Origin: Clostridiales bacterium | Lineage (GTDB): Bacteria; Bacillota; Clostridia; Oscillospirales; Oscillospiraceae | Reading direction: 5' to 3' | DNA: 64,000 bases | NCBI GenBank assembly: GCA_022774865.1 | Contig: JALFLH010000019.1 | Coordinates: forward strand, 1 to 64,000 | Part shown: piece by piece, positions 1 to 6,640 of the stretch | Layout of the letters: each line of letters opens with the position of its first letter | Position numbering within the stretch: the first letter of the stretch is position 1 | Made by a program: the position numbers and the translations under genes | Notes under the pieces: model-generated | The model's database searches: none | Told to the model about the DNA's origin: nothing | The model's input: only the letters and a program-made list of their open reading frames with translations

Positions 1-1
1 A

Positions 2-577
2 TTTTGGCTGAATGTGCTGAATGACCTCAAAAGCCGGGGCGTTTTGGATGTTTATCTGTTCTGCACCGACGGCCTGTGCGGCATGATGGAAGCCATCCAG
101 GCGGTGTATCCAAAGAGCCGTTTGCAGCGGTGCATCGTCCACCAGATCCGCAGCTCTACCAAATATGTCAGCTACAAGGATATCAAGAAGGTTGTGGCAG
201 ATCTGAAGAAGGTCTACACCGCCGTCACGCTGGACGAAGCGGAGGAGAATCTGCGTATCTTCGGCAACACCTGGCGGAAGCAGTATCCTTCCTGCGTCAA
301 GAGCTGGGAGGACAACTGGGAGGTTCTGAACACCTTCTTTGAATATCCGCCGGAGATTCGGAAAATCATATACACGACGAACATTATTGAGGGCCTGAAC
401 CGGCAGTTCCGACAGATCACAAAGAATAGGCCGTCGTTTACCAACGACGATTCCCTGCGGCGGATGCTGTACCTGGCATCCCAGCGGATCGTCAAGCACT
501 GGCACGCCAGGTGCCAGAATTGGGACATGGTGCTCAGTCAATTGGAGATCATGTTCGCCGACCGGAAGGTGGGCTGA
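2..577 (+). CDS. IS256-family transposase, C-terminal part (5' end outside window)
   Basis: The reading frame is open from base 2, so the protein starts before the window; GTG at 14 is only an internal codon. It carries features of the mutator-type/IS256 DDE transposase: an FWL...LKSRG segment, a D (CTDG) followed by a helical region with C-x2-H (RCIVHQIR), and the C-terminal TTNIIEGLNRQFR segment containing the last acidic residue of the DDE triad. About 190 residues are visible of a usual 390-410. The C-terminus looks complete and ends at TGA 575-577, so the element may be intact. The first catalytic Asp is not visible. Confidence 0.93.
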   Translation, partial: FWLNVLNDLKSRGVLDVYLFCTDGLCGMMEAIQAVYPKSRLQRCIVHQIRSSTKYVSYKDIKKVVADLKKVYTAVTLDEAEENLRIFGNTWRKQYPSCVKSWEDNWEVLNTFFEYPPEIRKIIYTTNIIEGLNRQFRQITKNRPSFTNDDSLRRMLYLASQRIVKHWHARCQNWDMVLSQLEIMFADRKVG

Positions 578-600
578 TCCCCTTGCATTAGGATTCCCGC

Positions 601-651
601 GAGGTTGGGACGGCATTCACGCCGTACCGTCGCGCATACCGTCCCAACCTC
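601..651. repeat. 13-bp inverted repeat downstream of the transposase
   Basis: GAGGTTGGGACGG (601-613) is exactly complementary to CCGTCCCAACCTC (639-651), with a 25-base interval that includes a smaller ACGGC/GCCGT hairpin (610-625). There is no T-tract, so it is not an obvious intrinsic terminator. It lies inside the element, about 25 bp after the transposase stop, and may be a structural or regulatory feature of the IS. Confidence 0.6.
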
Positions 652-757
652 CCGGGAAAGAGATGGACAAGGAGAATAAGCCCCAATCATGCACATGGAT
701 TATGTGATATTCTTGATTTTGTCGAAAAACGCTTACACAAAATTTTCCGCCGGGCCC

Positions 758-932
758 CATCAAGCGTCTCCACTGTGTGGGTCTGAGTGTCCTTTCCGCG
801 CCCGATCTGCATGGTCTGGATACCGCGGCGCTTCTGCCGCCACTGTTTGACAAGGTAAAATCCGTAAAACACCGCCAGAACGAACAATGCCAGCAGGCGG
901 TAGGGTATGTATTCTTCCAAGGGTAGATTCAT
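758..932 (-). pseudogene. N-terminal fragment of an isoprenylcysteine carboxyl methyltransferase-like (ICMT) gene, cut by the IS element
   Basis: ATG at 932 has a CGGAG ribosome-binding site about 10 bases upstream and lies 17 bases after the stop of the gene behind it. About 58 family-like residues remain: a hydrophobic segment (residues 11-28) and a basic GIQTMQIGRGKDTQTHT stretch, which is typical of the start of small bacterial ICMT-family membrane methyltransferases (usually 180-230 residues). After about residue 58 the frame runs into the IS end and ends at 687. The catalytic C-terminal methyltransferase part is missing from the window. The family call rests on this short N-terminus and its pairing with a GyrI-like gene. 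Confidence 0.6.
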
Positions 933-949
933 AATCGCTGTCGCTCCGT

Positions 950-1516
950 TTATAAAATTCCCGTGATCGTCATAGTCGAAACGATCTCGGCTGTTTCCTG
1001 CTCATTCTGACCGATACTCTTGCAAATCGGCACCCAGATGCCGCACTCGTAATCCGGGCTTTGCATATTGCCGGGAGAGTAGACCTCCAGCATGGCGTTT
1101 CCGTTGCCCATGTATTTCTGCCCCTCCTTCGGATATCACTCCTGCCAGACCTGGGTATTCAGATCTTGAAGTGATTTTGGCAAAGCACCTTTCGCCGAGA
1201 ACATCGCCCAGTCGCTTTCCGGGAAGGTGTAGAGCTTCAACCCTTCCGGCACCTGGCCGCCCTTGTATAGTCCGGCGATCCAGTATTCGAAGGAGCCTTC
1301 CTTCTCATCGCAGATGGCAAACATTCCGATGCCGTTTTCAAGGATTGCTTCTTCCACCGGGGTTTCCGGCTGCATCGTCTGCCAGAGCCGGGCATATTTT
1401 TGCGCATACTCCCTGTCCCAGAACTCGGGGCACTTCTGATAGCCCTCTTCCGGGCGGATGGAGGTGGAATAGCCGATAAAGGTCATGGCGGGTTTGTGTT
1501 CGTATGTAACGTTCAT
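950..1516 (-). pseudogene. GyrI-like / AraC effector-binding-domain protein interrupted by an in-frame TGA
   Basis: ATG 1516 follows AAGGAGAC at good spacing, so the upstream in-frame ATG at 1597 is unlikely. Residues 1-127 resemble the stand-alone GyrI-like small-molecule-binding family. A TGA at 1136-1138 stops translation after VWQE, but the same frame continues for another 61 codons (YPKEGQKYMGNGNAMLEVYS..., then DYECGIWVPI) to TAA at 950-952. That continuation is the expected C-terminal strand region of the family. The TGA sits where a Trp (TGG) would be natural, so this looks like a G-to-A nonsense mutation. It forms an operon with the truncated ICMT-like gene. Confidence 0.75.
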
Positions 1517-1593
1517 TTGTATGTCTCCTTGTTTATTTGACGATGTAAGTTCATAGTGGTTATTCCGGCAAAAAATCTGCCCGTGTGAAACTC

Positions 1594-2277
1594 TCACATG
1601 ATTTCACTGAGTTTATCGACTGTGCATCCCTTGCTTGCATAGTATTCAAGCATCTCAGGGAGTTTCTTTTTGTCATAGCTGGTAATGCAGTCAGACAAAA
1701 CATGAACGGCATATCCGTCTTTGGTCATATTGTAGCAGGTGGATTTAATGCAAGCCGTAGCATCTGCTCCGGCAATAAAAAACTCGGTGATGTTGTGTGC
1801 GGTTACAAAGGCGGCAAATTCTTCACTTGTTAAAGCATTACTCTTTGTTTTGGTGAAAATGTGATCTGATACGATTTTCAGTTCCGGAACAAACTCTGCT
1901 CCGCGAGTGTCCGGTTTGAATGTCCTCGTTCCGGCAGACAGATTGTGATGCCGAATGTAAACAACATTCATGTTGTTTGCTGCAGCCCAATCAATCGCTT
2001 GATTGGTAGTCTCAATGATCTCCTTGTAGTTTTTTGTAATATCATTCTGAAGGTCGATCACGACCAAAGCTTTGTTATTCATAATATCAAGGTCTTTGGA
2101 AGTTATCAAAGAGATGTTAGAATCCACATCTAATCTCTTTGAAATAGCGTTGAAGTGTTGTTCGTAAGTTCTGAGCGTCTTGTCCTTGACCCCTCGTGCG
2201 GCAGCCGAAGCGAGGTAAAGGGTGAAAATCTCAGAAAGTTTTGTTTCTTGGGTTTTTCGCATGGTTATTCTAGCCAT
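1594..2277 (-). CDS. Tyrosine-integrase N-terminal domain fused to an isochorismatase-like cysteine hydrolase
   Basis: ATG 2277 has an AGAGGTG ribosome-binding site 8 bases upstream. Residues 1-65 (starting MARITMRKTQETKLSEIF) are the core-binding N-terminus of a phage/ICE-type tyrosine recombinase, ending at TSKDLDI. From the next residue (MNNKALVVIDLQND) the protein is a full-length cysteine hydrolase of the isochorismatase superfamily: the catalytic Asp is in VVIDLQND, a Lys is in FTKTKSNA, and the nucleophilic Cys is in GADATACIKST. The hydrolase ATG (2082) has no ribosome-binding site of its own, so it depends on the integrase start. No integrase catalytic domain is present. It is either a deletion scar that captured a translation start or a functional chimera. 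The substrate is unknown. Confidence 0.85.
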   Translation of the reverse strand: MARITMRKTQETKLSEIFTLYLASAAARGVKDKTLRTYEQHFNAISKRLDVDSNISLITSKDLDIMNNKALVVIDLQNDITKNYKEIIETTNQAIDWAAANNMNVVYIRHHNLSAGTRTFKPDTRGAEFVPELKIVSDHIFTKTKSNALTSEEFAAFVTAHNITEFFIAGADATACIKSTCYNMTKDGYAVHVLSDCITSYDKKKLPEMLEYYASKGCTVDKLSEIM

Positions 2278-2411
2278 AATTGCACCTCTTGAATGCTTCA
2301 AATTTCAGAAAAATTCAAGCGGTCTAGCCAAGGTGTCCCAATCATGAAATCTTTCTAAAAAGTTCGAAAAACAAAAGAAAAACACCGAAAACCCTTGAGT
2401 TCTCGGTGTCT

Positions 2412-2487
<76 letters not shown>

Positions 2488-2556
2488 ACATATAAATCCC
2501 CATAAAAATGAATGAGGATTATTTATAACAATTGAAGACAGGAAACGCGGGAAATG

Positions 2557-2629
2557 CCACTAAAGTGGTGCGATTTCGGAAGGAAATTAACCTTGTTAAT
2601 TTCAAGCCGACATCGCACGGAGTGCGATG
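2557..2629. repeat. Three tandem perfect palindromes (possible non-autonomous element or structured RNA)
   Basis: In 73 bp there are CCACT-AA-AGTGG (2557-2568), GAAATTAAC-CTT-GTTAATTTC (2583-2603) and CATCGCAC-GGA-GTGCGATG (2611-2629). The last two have 9- and 8-bp arms with 3-base loops. The block lies between the intact tRNA-Ala and a stray tRNA-Ala 5' end, in a 527-bp stretch (2278-2804) without a convincing gene. No coding potential or T-tract is visible. Confidence 0.6.
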
Positions 2630-2682
2630 GAGGCCACCGAAAAATTTTGAGGAGCCGGGGTCGTTCACCCGATAGCGTGCGC

Positions 2683-2703
2683 TCCCAGCTGAGCTATACC
2701 CCC
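2683..2703 (-). repeat. Duplicated 5' end of tRNA-Ala (21 bp)
   Basis: The minus strand reads GGGGGTATAGCTCAGCTGGGA, identical to the first 21 nt of the tRNA-Ala at 2412-2487. After this point the sequence no longer resembles a tRNA. It is probably the remnant of a tRNA-Ala copy split by insertion or recombination. Confidence 0.8.
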
Positions 2704-2804
2704 AAATTCAGATCGCCGTCTCAAGCAGCTTTTGTATTATATCACACATATCGGATTTGTCAAGGGGAAAAAGAAAAAAATTGCGAGTTTTGTGAAGATG
2801 GAGT

Positions 2805-3830
2805 TCAGCTATGCGGCAGAGAATCCACCGTGTCCGTCCCCAGTAAAAGTCCCAGCAATGCGGCATCCGTCAATGCGGGCGATGTACAGGCACCATCCAG
2901 AATCGCGTCCACGTTGTCAACATCGTTTTCAATCTCCTTGGAATACTGCTGCGCAGTCCGCACAAGGTCGCCGTCCAACGTGCGGATCACCAGACAGGAG
3001 GTGATGGCAAGCTTCACCCGGCTCACCAAATCATAATCGGCCACCGCCTGAAGCCAGTAACGGTCAACAAAATACCGGGCCAGCATCAGATATTCCCGAT
3101 GCCACTGTCCAGGGCTGGGAACTCGCAGCCGTTCCGCCCAGGAGGGGGACAGGATCTCCAGCCCCTCAAAGAATTCCAATAGTTTCGTTTCTCCACCGGG
3201 CGAAGCCAGCTGACGGGCGGAATCAAGCGCCGTTTCTGCATCAAATGGCTGCGCTGCTCCCCCGTCCAGCTCTCCCTGCGCCTGATAGCCGTACAGCAGC
3301 AGCTCTGCCAGAATTTCATTCACAGGACGCCCCGTCCCGGTCAGCATAGCGTGCGCTTTTTCCCGCGTCCGGAGAAGAACCGCCATGGCATCCGTATCAT
3401 ATTCCGGCTCCGTGCTGCCAGGTATCTCCATCCGCACCGTTTCCGGGTTTGGTTCACTCAGAATCAGCCGGGCAGCCTCCGGGCAGGACAGCTCCAGCCC
3501 CAACTCCCGGAAATCGCCGTAGTCATGGGTAAGCCGGGGGAATTCCCGGCAGGTTTGGCACAGGGCACCCTCTCCCAGACAAGCCTGGATTTCACACAGG
3601 CCATCGGCGCGCCACATGGGACAGCGTCCATCCACAATGGTCATCACGTATTCGCCGTGCTCTTTCTTCAGGCATCGGCGCAGTCGGTCGCCCAATTCGC
3701 CGGGCAGCGCACGGTAACGATCCGCTGTCTCTTCATCCACCTGAACATCCCACTCCTTGCAGCAACTGTCAGGGCAGGCGCCCGCAATGCAGCGAAACAG
3801 ATCATAATAGGCTGGTTTTCTGATTTCCAT
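2805..3830 (-). CDS. FliB-like (flagellin lysine-N-methylase family) cysteine-rich protein
   Basis: ATG 3830 is preceded by GGGAGG; the track of in-frame codons upstream to 3860 lacks a better site. The protein has 341 residues. N-terminal cysteines (C14, C19, C23, C24) form a C-x4-C-x3-CC cluster and a second cluster reads CPMW...GLCEIQACLG...CQTC, the pattern of the FliB/YkgJ-type metal-binding family. The C-terminal two thirds are helical. FliB methylates flagellin lysines in Salmonella, but no flagellar genes are visible here, and many clostridial homologues lie outside flagellar loci, so the substrate is unknown. It is probably co-directional with the DivIVA-like gene upstream, with a strong hairpin between them. 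Confidence 0.75.
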   Translation of the reverse strand: MEIRKPAYYDLFRCIAGACPDSCCKEWDVQVDEETADRYRALPGELGDRLRRCLKKEHGEYVMTIVDGRCPMWRADGLCEIQACLGEGALCQTCREFPRLTHDYGDFRELGLELSCPEAARLILSEPNPETVRMEIPGSTEPEYDTDAMAVLLRTREKAHAMLTGTGRPVNEILAELLLYGYQAQGELDGGAAQPFDAETALDSARQLASPGGETKLLEFFEGLEILSPSWAERLRVPSPGQWHREYLMLARYFVDRYWLQAVADYDLVSRVKLAITSCLVIRTLDGDLVRTAQQYSKEIENDVDNVDAILDGACTSPALTDAALLGLLLGTDTVDSLPHS

Positions 3831-3852
3831 TATGGCCTCCCGGGAAAGCGGC

Positions 3853-3877
3853 GGGCGCATACCGCTGGTATGCGCCC
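3853..3877 (-). terminator. Hairpin between the DivIVA-like and FliB-like genes
   Basis: An 11-bp perfect stem, GGGCGCATACC/GGTATGCGCCC, has a 3-base loop and begins just after the DivIVA-like stop. It is not followed by a clean T-tract, so it may be a weak terminator or an mRNA-stabilising structure. Confidence 0.5.
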
Positions 3878-3883
3878 GGAATG

Positions 3884-4567
3884 TCAGAGTTCTTCCATCG
3901 TGGGACGGATGGTGTACATGGTGGCGGCAGCGTCTCGCAGCGCCTGTTTGCTGTCCGCCACGGCGGTCTGAAGCTCGGCAAGCTGCTCCGCCACCCGGTC
4001 GGAAAGCTGACCGATTTGGTTGGCGGTATTATCCACCTTAACCGTGGCGTCAGCCAACGCGCCGTTGGCCTGCCGGTACAACTGCTCGGCACGCTCCCGC
4101 GCCAGGCGCTCCGTCCGCTCCGCCCGGCGGTAGGCTTCCAACTCCTGTTCCATGTTGGACTGGAAAGAATCCTTTTGCCTGCGTGCCTCTTCCAACTGGC
4201 TCGCTAACCGGGTTCTCTCTGTCTCCGCCCGCTCACCGGCCTGACGGGCTTCTTCAAGCTGTGCGGTGAGCTGTTCCTTCTCCGTGGTCAGGCCGGTAAC
4301 CGTCTGCTCCAACGCTTTGTTCTGGTCAAACAGTTCCCGAATCCGAGCGGCCTGCTGCTCCATCACGTCGGTTTCGTCCGCCGCCCCGCCGGAAACCGCA
4401 GCCGGTTCCCCCGTAACTTCGCTCTGTTTTCCACGCAGGAATTCCAGTTCGGTATTCAACTGCTGGATCTCGGCGGCGTGCTTTGCGTTGAGGTATTCGA
4501 TATATCGAACCACATCCTCCCGGTTAAAACCATTGAATGCGGATCGGAAATTCTGCTGTACTGCCAT
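3884..4567 (-). CDS. DivIVA-domain coiled-coil protein
   Basis: ATG 4567 follows GAGGAGG; the longer frame upstream runs through the tRNA-Arg gene and is not real. The 227-residue protein starts with the DivIVA-like lipid-binding motif (FRSAFNGFNREDVVRYIEYL), followed by long heptad-rich coiled coil (about residues 24-170, rich in E, Q, R and A) and a C-terminal helical tail. DivIVA-family proteins bind curved membranes at poles and septa and recruit division, chromosome-anchoring or wall-synthesis partners. The exact subtype (DivIVA, GpsB or SepIVA-like) cannot be told. It has its own promoter at 4629-4657 and is divergent from tRNA-Arg. Confidence 0.8.
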   Translation of the reverse strand: MAVQQNFRSAFNGFNREDVVRYIEYLNAKHAAEIQQLNTELEFLRGKQSEVTGEPAAVSGGAADETDVMEQQAARIRELFDQNKALEQTVTGLTTEKEQLTAQLEEARQAGERAETERTRLASQLEEARRQKDSFQSNMEQELEAYRRAERTERLARERAEQLYRQANGALADATVKVDNTANQIGQLSDRVAEQLAELQTAVADSKQALRDAAATMYTIRPTMEEL

Positions 4568-4628
4568 GGGAAGCGCCTCCTCAGAGTGGTGTGCCGGCGA
4601 TTGCCGGTAAAACTGATCTGTTTGTTGA

Positions 4629-4657
4629 ATTATAACACATGATCCGATGGAAAACAA
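4629..4657 (-). promoter_or_regulatory. Sigma-A-type promoter of the DivIVA-like gene
   Basis: On the minus strand there is TTGTTT (4652-4657), a 17-base spacer and TATAAT (4629-4634), about 60 bases before the ATG. Confidence 0.65.
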
Positions 4658-4706
4658 CTGTTTTCGAAATACGAATTTGAAAACCGTATATTTTTCGTTT
4701 TCCCCC

Positions 4707-4735
4707 TTTACAAAGTGGGAAATGCTTGCTATAAT
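4707..4735 (+). promoter_or_regulatory. Promoter of tRNA-Arg
   Basis: TTTACA (4707-4712), a 17-base spacer and TATAAT (4730-4735) lie 18 bases before the mature tRNA 5' end. Confidence 0.8.
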
Positions 4736-4753
4736 ATACAAGCTTTCAAAAAC

Positions 4754-4829
4754 GCGCCGGTGGCTCAATGGATAGAGCATCGGATTCCGGTTCCGAGGGT
4801 TGGGGGTTCGAGTCCCTTCCGGCGTACCA
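4754..4829 (+). tRNA. tRNA-Arg (anticodon CCG)
   Basis: A 76-nt cloverleaf with encoded CCA: acceptor GCGCCGG/CCGGCGT, anticodon stem TCGGA/TCCGA with loop TTCCGGT (anticodon CCG), and T-arm GGGGTTCGAGTCCC-like. An intrinsic terminator follows directly. Confidence 0.97.
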
Positions 4830-4836
4830 AGGCAAG

Positions 4837-4884
4837 ATAATCCGAACCTTATCTCAGCAGGGGAAAGGGTTCGGGTTATTTTTG
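4837..4884 (+). terminator. Terminator of tRNA-Arg
   Basis: ATAATCCGAACC pairs with GGTTCGGGTTAT around a purine-rich loop, followed by TTTTTG. Confidence 0.75.
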
Positions 4885-4967
4885 TATTTGGGACTCGAAC
4901 AAAAAATGCAAATGTCCGGTGGCCATTTGCTCGGCGGCGGCTCGACGATGCCGACACCATCATGTTG

Positions 4968-4989
4968 CGAGTCCCTTCCGGCGTACCAA
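4968..4989 (+). repeat. Duplicated 3' end of tRNA-Arg (22 bp), attachment-site-like
   Basis: CGAGTCCCTTCCGGCGTACC plus AA is an exact repeat of 4809-4830, the tRNA 3' end plus one flanking base. It is followed at 4994-5036 by a second hairpin (AATCCGAATC with GGTTCGGACTT) related to the one after the true tRNA. Between the copies, 4890-4900 carries the T-arm core in inverse orientation (GGGACTCGAAC). This pattern fits the residue of tRNA-targeted integration and later deletion. Confidence 0.75.
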
Positions 4990-5088
4990 GCAGCACAAAT
5001 CCGAATCTGACACCAGTTTGTGAAGGGTTCGGACTTGTTGTTTATTGATGACAATGAATTCTTTCTGTTTTTACGCAAGCTACGCCAA

Positions 5089-5121
5089 AGCCCCTGTTTT
5101 CGCATCGCGAAAACAGGGGCT
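5089..5121. terminator. Strong hairpin upstream of the rplT terminator
   Basis: The perfect 15-bp stem AGCCCCTGTTTTCGC/GCGAAAACAGGGGCT has a 3-base loop. It lies between the second tRNA-Arg repeat and the rplT terminator and may act from either side. Confidence 0.6.
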
Positions 5122-5133
5122 TCTTGACAAACC

Positions 5134-5167
5134 GAACGTCCCTGCCGTTTTCACGGCAGAGACGTTC
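5134..5167 (-). terminator. Terminator of infC-rpmI-rplT
   Basis: On the minus strand, GAACGTC and CTGCCGT pair with ACGGCAG and GACGTTC around GAAA, with a single mismatch, then GGTTTGTC. It starts 12 bases past the rplT stop. Confidence 0.7.
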
Positions 5168-5178
5168 AAACTATATCC

Positions 5179-5535
5179 TTAGTTCAGAGCAGCCTTGGCC
5201 TTCTCAACCACAGCGGCGAAAGCGGCGGAATCGTTGATCGCCATCTCGGACAGGCTCTTGCGGTTCATCTCGATGCCGGCCTTCTTCACACCGTTCATGA
5301 AGGTGGAGTAGTTCAGGCCGTAGGGAGCCACAGCGGCGCTCAGCCGGGCAATCCACATGGTGCGGTAAGCACGCTTCTTCTGCTTGCGGCCTTCGAAAGC
5401 GTAGTTGCCGGACTTCATGACGGCCTGCTTGGCCATCTTGAAGTGCTTGGACTTGGAGCCCCAGTAGCCCTTGGCCAGCTTCAGGGTTGCATTTCTTCTC
5501 TTGCGCGTCATCATCGCGCCTTTCACTCTTGCCAT
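5179..5535 (-). CDS. rplT: 50S ribosomal protein L20
   Basis: The 118-residue protein begins [14 protein letters not shown], has the basic extended N-terminus and globular C-terminus of bL20, and is of standard length. The start has an AGGAGG site. bL20 binds 23S rRNA early in 50S assembly and, in Bacillus and E. coli, represses its own operon by binding the leader. It is the last gene of infC-rpmI-rplT, 23 bases after rpmI. Confidence 0.98.
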   Translation of the reverse strand: MARVKGAMMTRKRRNATLKLAKGYWGSKSKHFKMAKQAVMKSGNYAFEGRKQKKRAYRTMWIARLSAAVAPYGLNYSTFMNGVKKAGIEMNRKSLSEMAINDSAAFAAVVEKAKAALN

Positions 5536-5558
5536 TTCTGTATCCTCCTATTCTTGCC

Positions 5559-5756
5559 TTATTTGTACGGAATCATCTGCTTGATCGCGCTGACATTGGT
5601 CTGGTCGGCGTAAGCGGTGGTGCGCAGACGACGGGTACGCTTGGTGGTCTTTTTGGTGAGGATATGGCTCTTGTAAGCGCGCGCTCTCTTAACCTTACCG
5701 GTCTTGGTCAGGTTGAATCTCTTCTTTGCACCGCTATGGGTTTTCAGCTTGGGCAT
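5559..5756 (-). CDS. rpmI: 50S ribosomal protein L35
   Basis: This 65-residue, Lys/Arg-rich protein begins [14 protein letters not shown], the signature start of bL35, and is full length. AAGGAG precedes the ATG. It is the middle gene of the infC operon. Confidence 0.98.
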   Translation of the reverse strand: MPKLKTHSGAKKRFNLTKTGKVKRARAYKSHILTKKTTKRTRRLRTTAYADQTNVSAIKQMIPYK

Positions 5757-5790
5757 AGTAGGTTTCTCCTTCCGTATATCGTCTATCGTC

Positions 5791-6309
5791 TTATTTGCTG
5801 TTCTTGGGGGTCAGGAACATCGCCATAAAGCGACCCTCCAGCTTGGGGTTTTTCTCCATGCTGGCAATCTCTGCGCAGGCAGCGGCAAAGTCCATCAGCA
5901 GCTTCTCACCCAGGTTGGTGTGGGCCATTTCGCGGCCGCGGAAACGGACGCTGACCTTGACCCGGTTGCCGTCGCTCAGAAACTTCAGTGCGGCCTTGAC
6001 CTTGGTATTGAAGTCATTCGTGTCAATGCTGGGGCTCATGCGGATCTCCTTGATTTCCACAACCCGCTGGTTTTTCTTGGCTTCCTTTTCCCGCTTCTTC
6101 TGGTCGAAGCAGAATTTGGAATAGTCCATGATCTTGCAGACGGGGGGCGTGGCGTTGGGAGAAATCTTTACCAGATCCATGCCCTGTTCTTCCGCCAGAG
6201 CGTTGGCCTGGGCGGCGGACATAATACCCAACTGCGCGCCGTCGGAACCAATGACGCGAAGCTCCTTGTCGCGGATTTCTTCATTGAGCTGATGATCTAA
6301 TTTAGCGAT
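5791..6309 (-). CDS. infC: Translation initiation factor IF-3, with an ATC start codon
   Basis: The 172-residue protein contains the IF-3 N-domain ([12 protein letters not shown]...GAQLGIMS) and C-domain ([12 protein letters not shown]...RGREMAH). No ATG, GTG or TTG is well placed: a strong GGAGGTG lies 6-7 bases before ATC at 6309-6307, giving (M)[15 protein letters not shown]-3 discriminates against AUU/AUC-type starts, so an ATC start is the classic autoregulatory device known from infC in other bacteria. The ATG at 6360 is inside the leader hairpin and should be disregarded. A 140-nt leader with a terminator precedes the gene. Confidence 0.95.
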   Translation of the reverse strand: MAKLDHQLNEEIRDKELRVIGSDGAQLGIMSAAQANALAEEQGMDLVKISPNATPPVCKIMDYSKFCFDQKKREKEAKKNQRVVEIKEIRMSPSIDTNDFNTKVKAALKFLSDGNRVKVSVRFRGREMAHTNLGEKLLMDFAAACAEIASMEKNPKLEGRFMAMFLTPKNSK

Positions 6310-6327
6310 GGTAAGCACCTCCAATTT

Positions 6328-6358
6328 ACAACAAAAAAGCGGATGCCAAAGCATCCGC
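6328..6358 (-). terminator. Leader terminator/attenuator of infC-rpmI-rplT
   Basis: GCGGATGC-TTTG-GCATCCGC (6358-6339, minus strand) is followed by TTTTTTGTTG, ending about 20 bases before the infC start. Its place between promoter and infC fits attenuation as described for the Bacillus infC operon, where L20 promotes termination. Confidence 0.8.
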
Positions 6359-6456
6359 ATACTCGCACAGATTTCCCCCGCAGGGAAAGTGGAATATCAA
6401 CCGTTTTGCTTTTGCTGACGGTGAGGCGGATGTTCAGCCTTCTTGGTTACCCGGGT

Positions 6457-6485
6457 ATTTTATCACGCCGCAGCCTGTTTGTCAA
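6457..6485 (-). promoter_or_regulatory. Promoter of infC-rpmI-rplT
   Basis: The minus strand has TTGACA (6485-6480), a 17-base spacer and TAAAAT (6462-6457). This predicts a leader of about 140 nt. I see no feature between 6486 and the aspartokinase stop at 6641. Confidence 0.85.
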
Positions 6486-6640
6486 GAAGCTTTTTTCCTT
6501 TATTATTTGGGGATTTCTGGAAGAAACGGATGAAATTCCAGCTGACCACACCGCGGGAATTTCCTTTCACCCCGCCGGAAAGGCGCGATTTGAATTTACC
6601 CCGTGGCGCCGGAATATCTTTTAGCATATCTGGTAAAAAT

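Larger units (their letters stand above)
1..758 (+). mobile_element. IS256-family insertion sequence, right-hand part
   Basis: The element comprises the transposase 3' end plus about 180 bp of downstream DNA. The likely outer terminal repeat lies at about 727-758, where the minus strand reads GGGGCCCGGCGGAAAATTTTG followed by TGTAAGCG; the AAATTTTGTGTAA core resembles IS256-family ends. The left end and target duplication are outside the window, so the exact border is inferred. The boundary coincides with the point where the neighbouring ICMT-like coding sequence is cut off. Confidence 0.7.

Noticed and set aside
1136..1138. TGA read as tryptophan (recoding) in the GyrI-like gene
   Set aside because: All other genes in the window use TGA as stop (for example metN, azlC, vanZ), so a nonsense mutation is simpler.
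2550..2645. CRISPR-like array
   Set aside because: The palindromes differ from each other in sequence and no repeated unit with spacers exists.
4568..4996. N-terminal extension of the DivIVA-like gene reading through the tRNA region
   Set aside because: The translated stretch is the antisense of tRNA-Arg and its duplicated 3' end, a known artefact. A strong ribosome-binding site and promoter support ATG 4567.
6309..6360. ATG at 6360 as infC start
   Set aside because: It lies inside the leader hairpin stem and lacks a ribosome-binding site; ATC 6309 has a near-perfect one.
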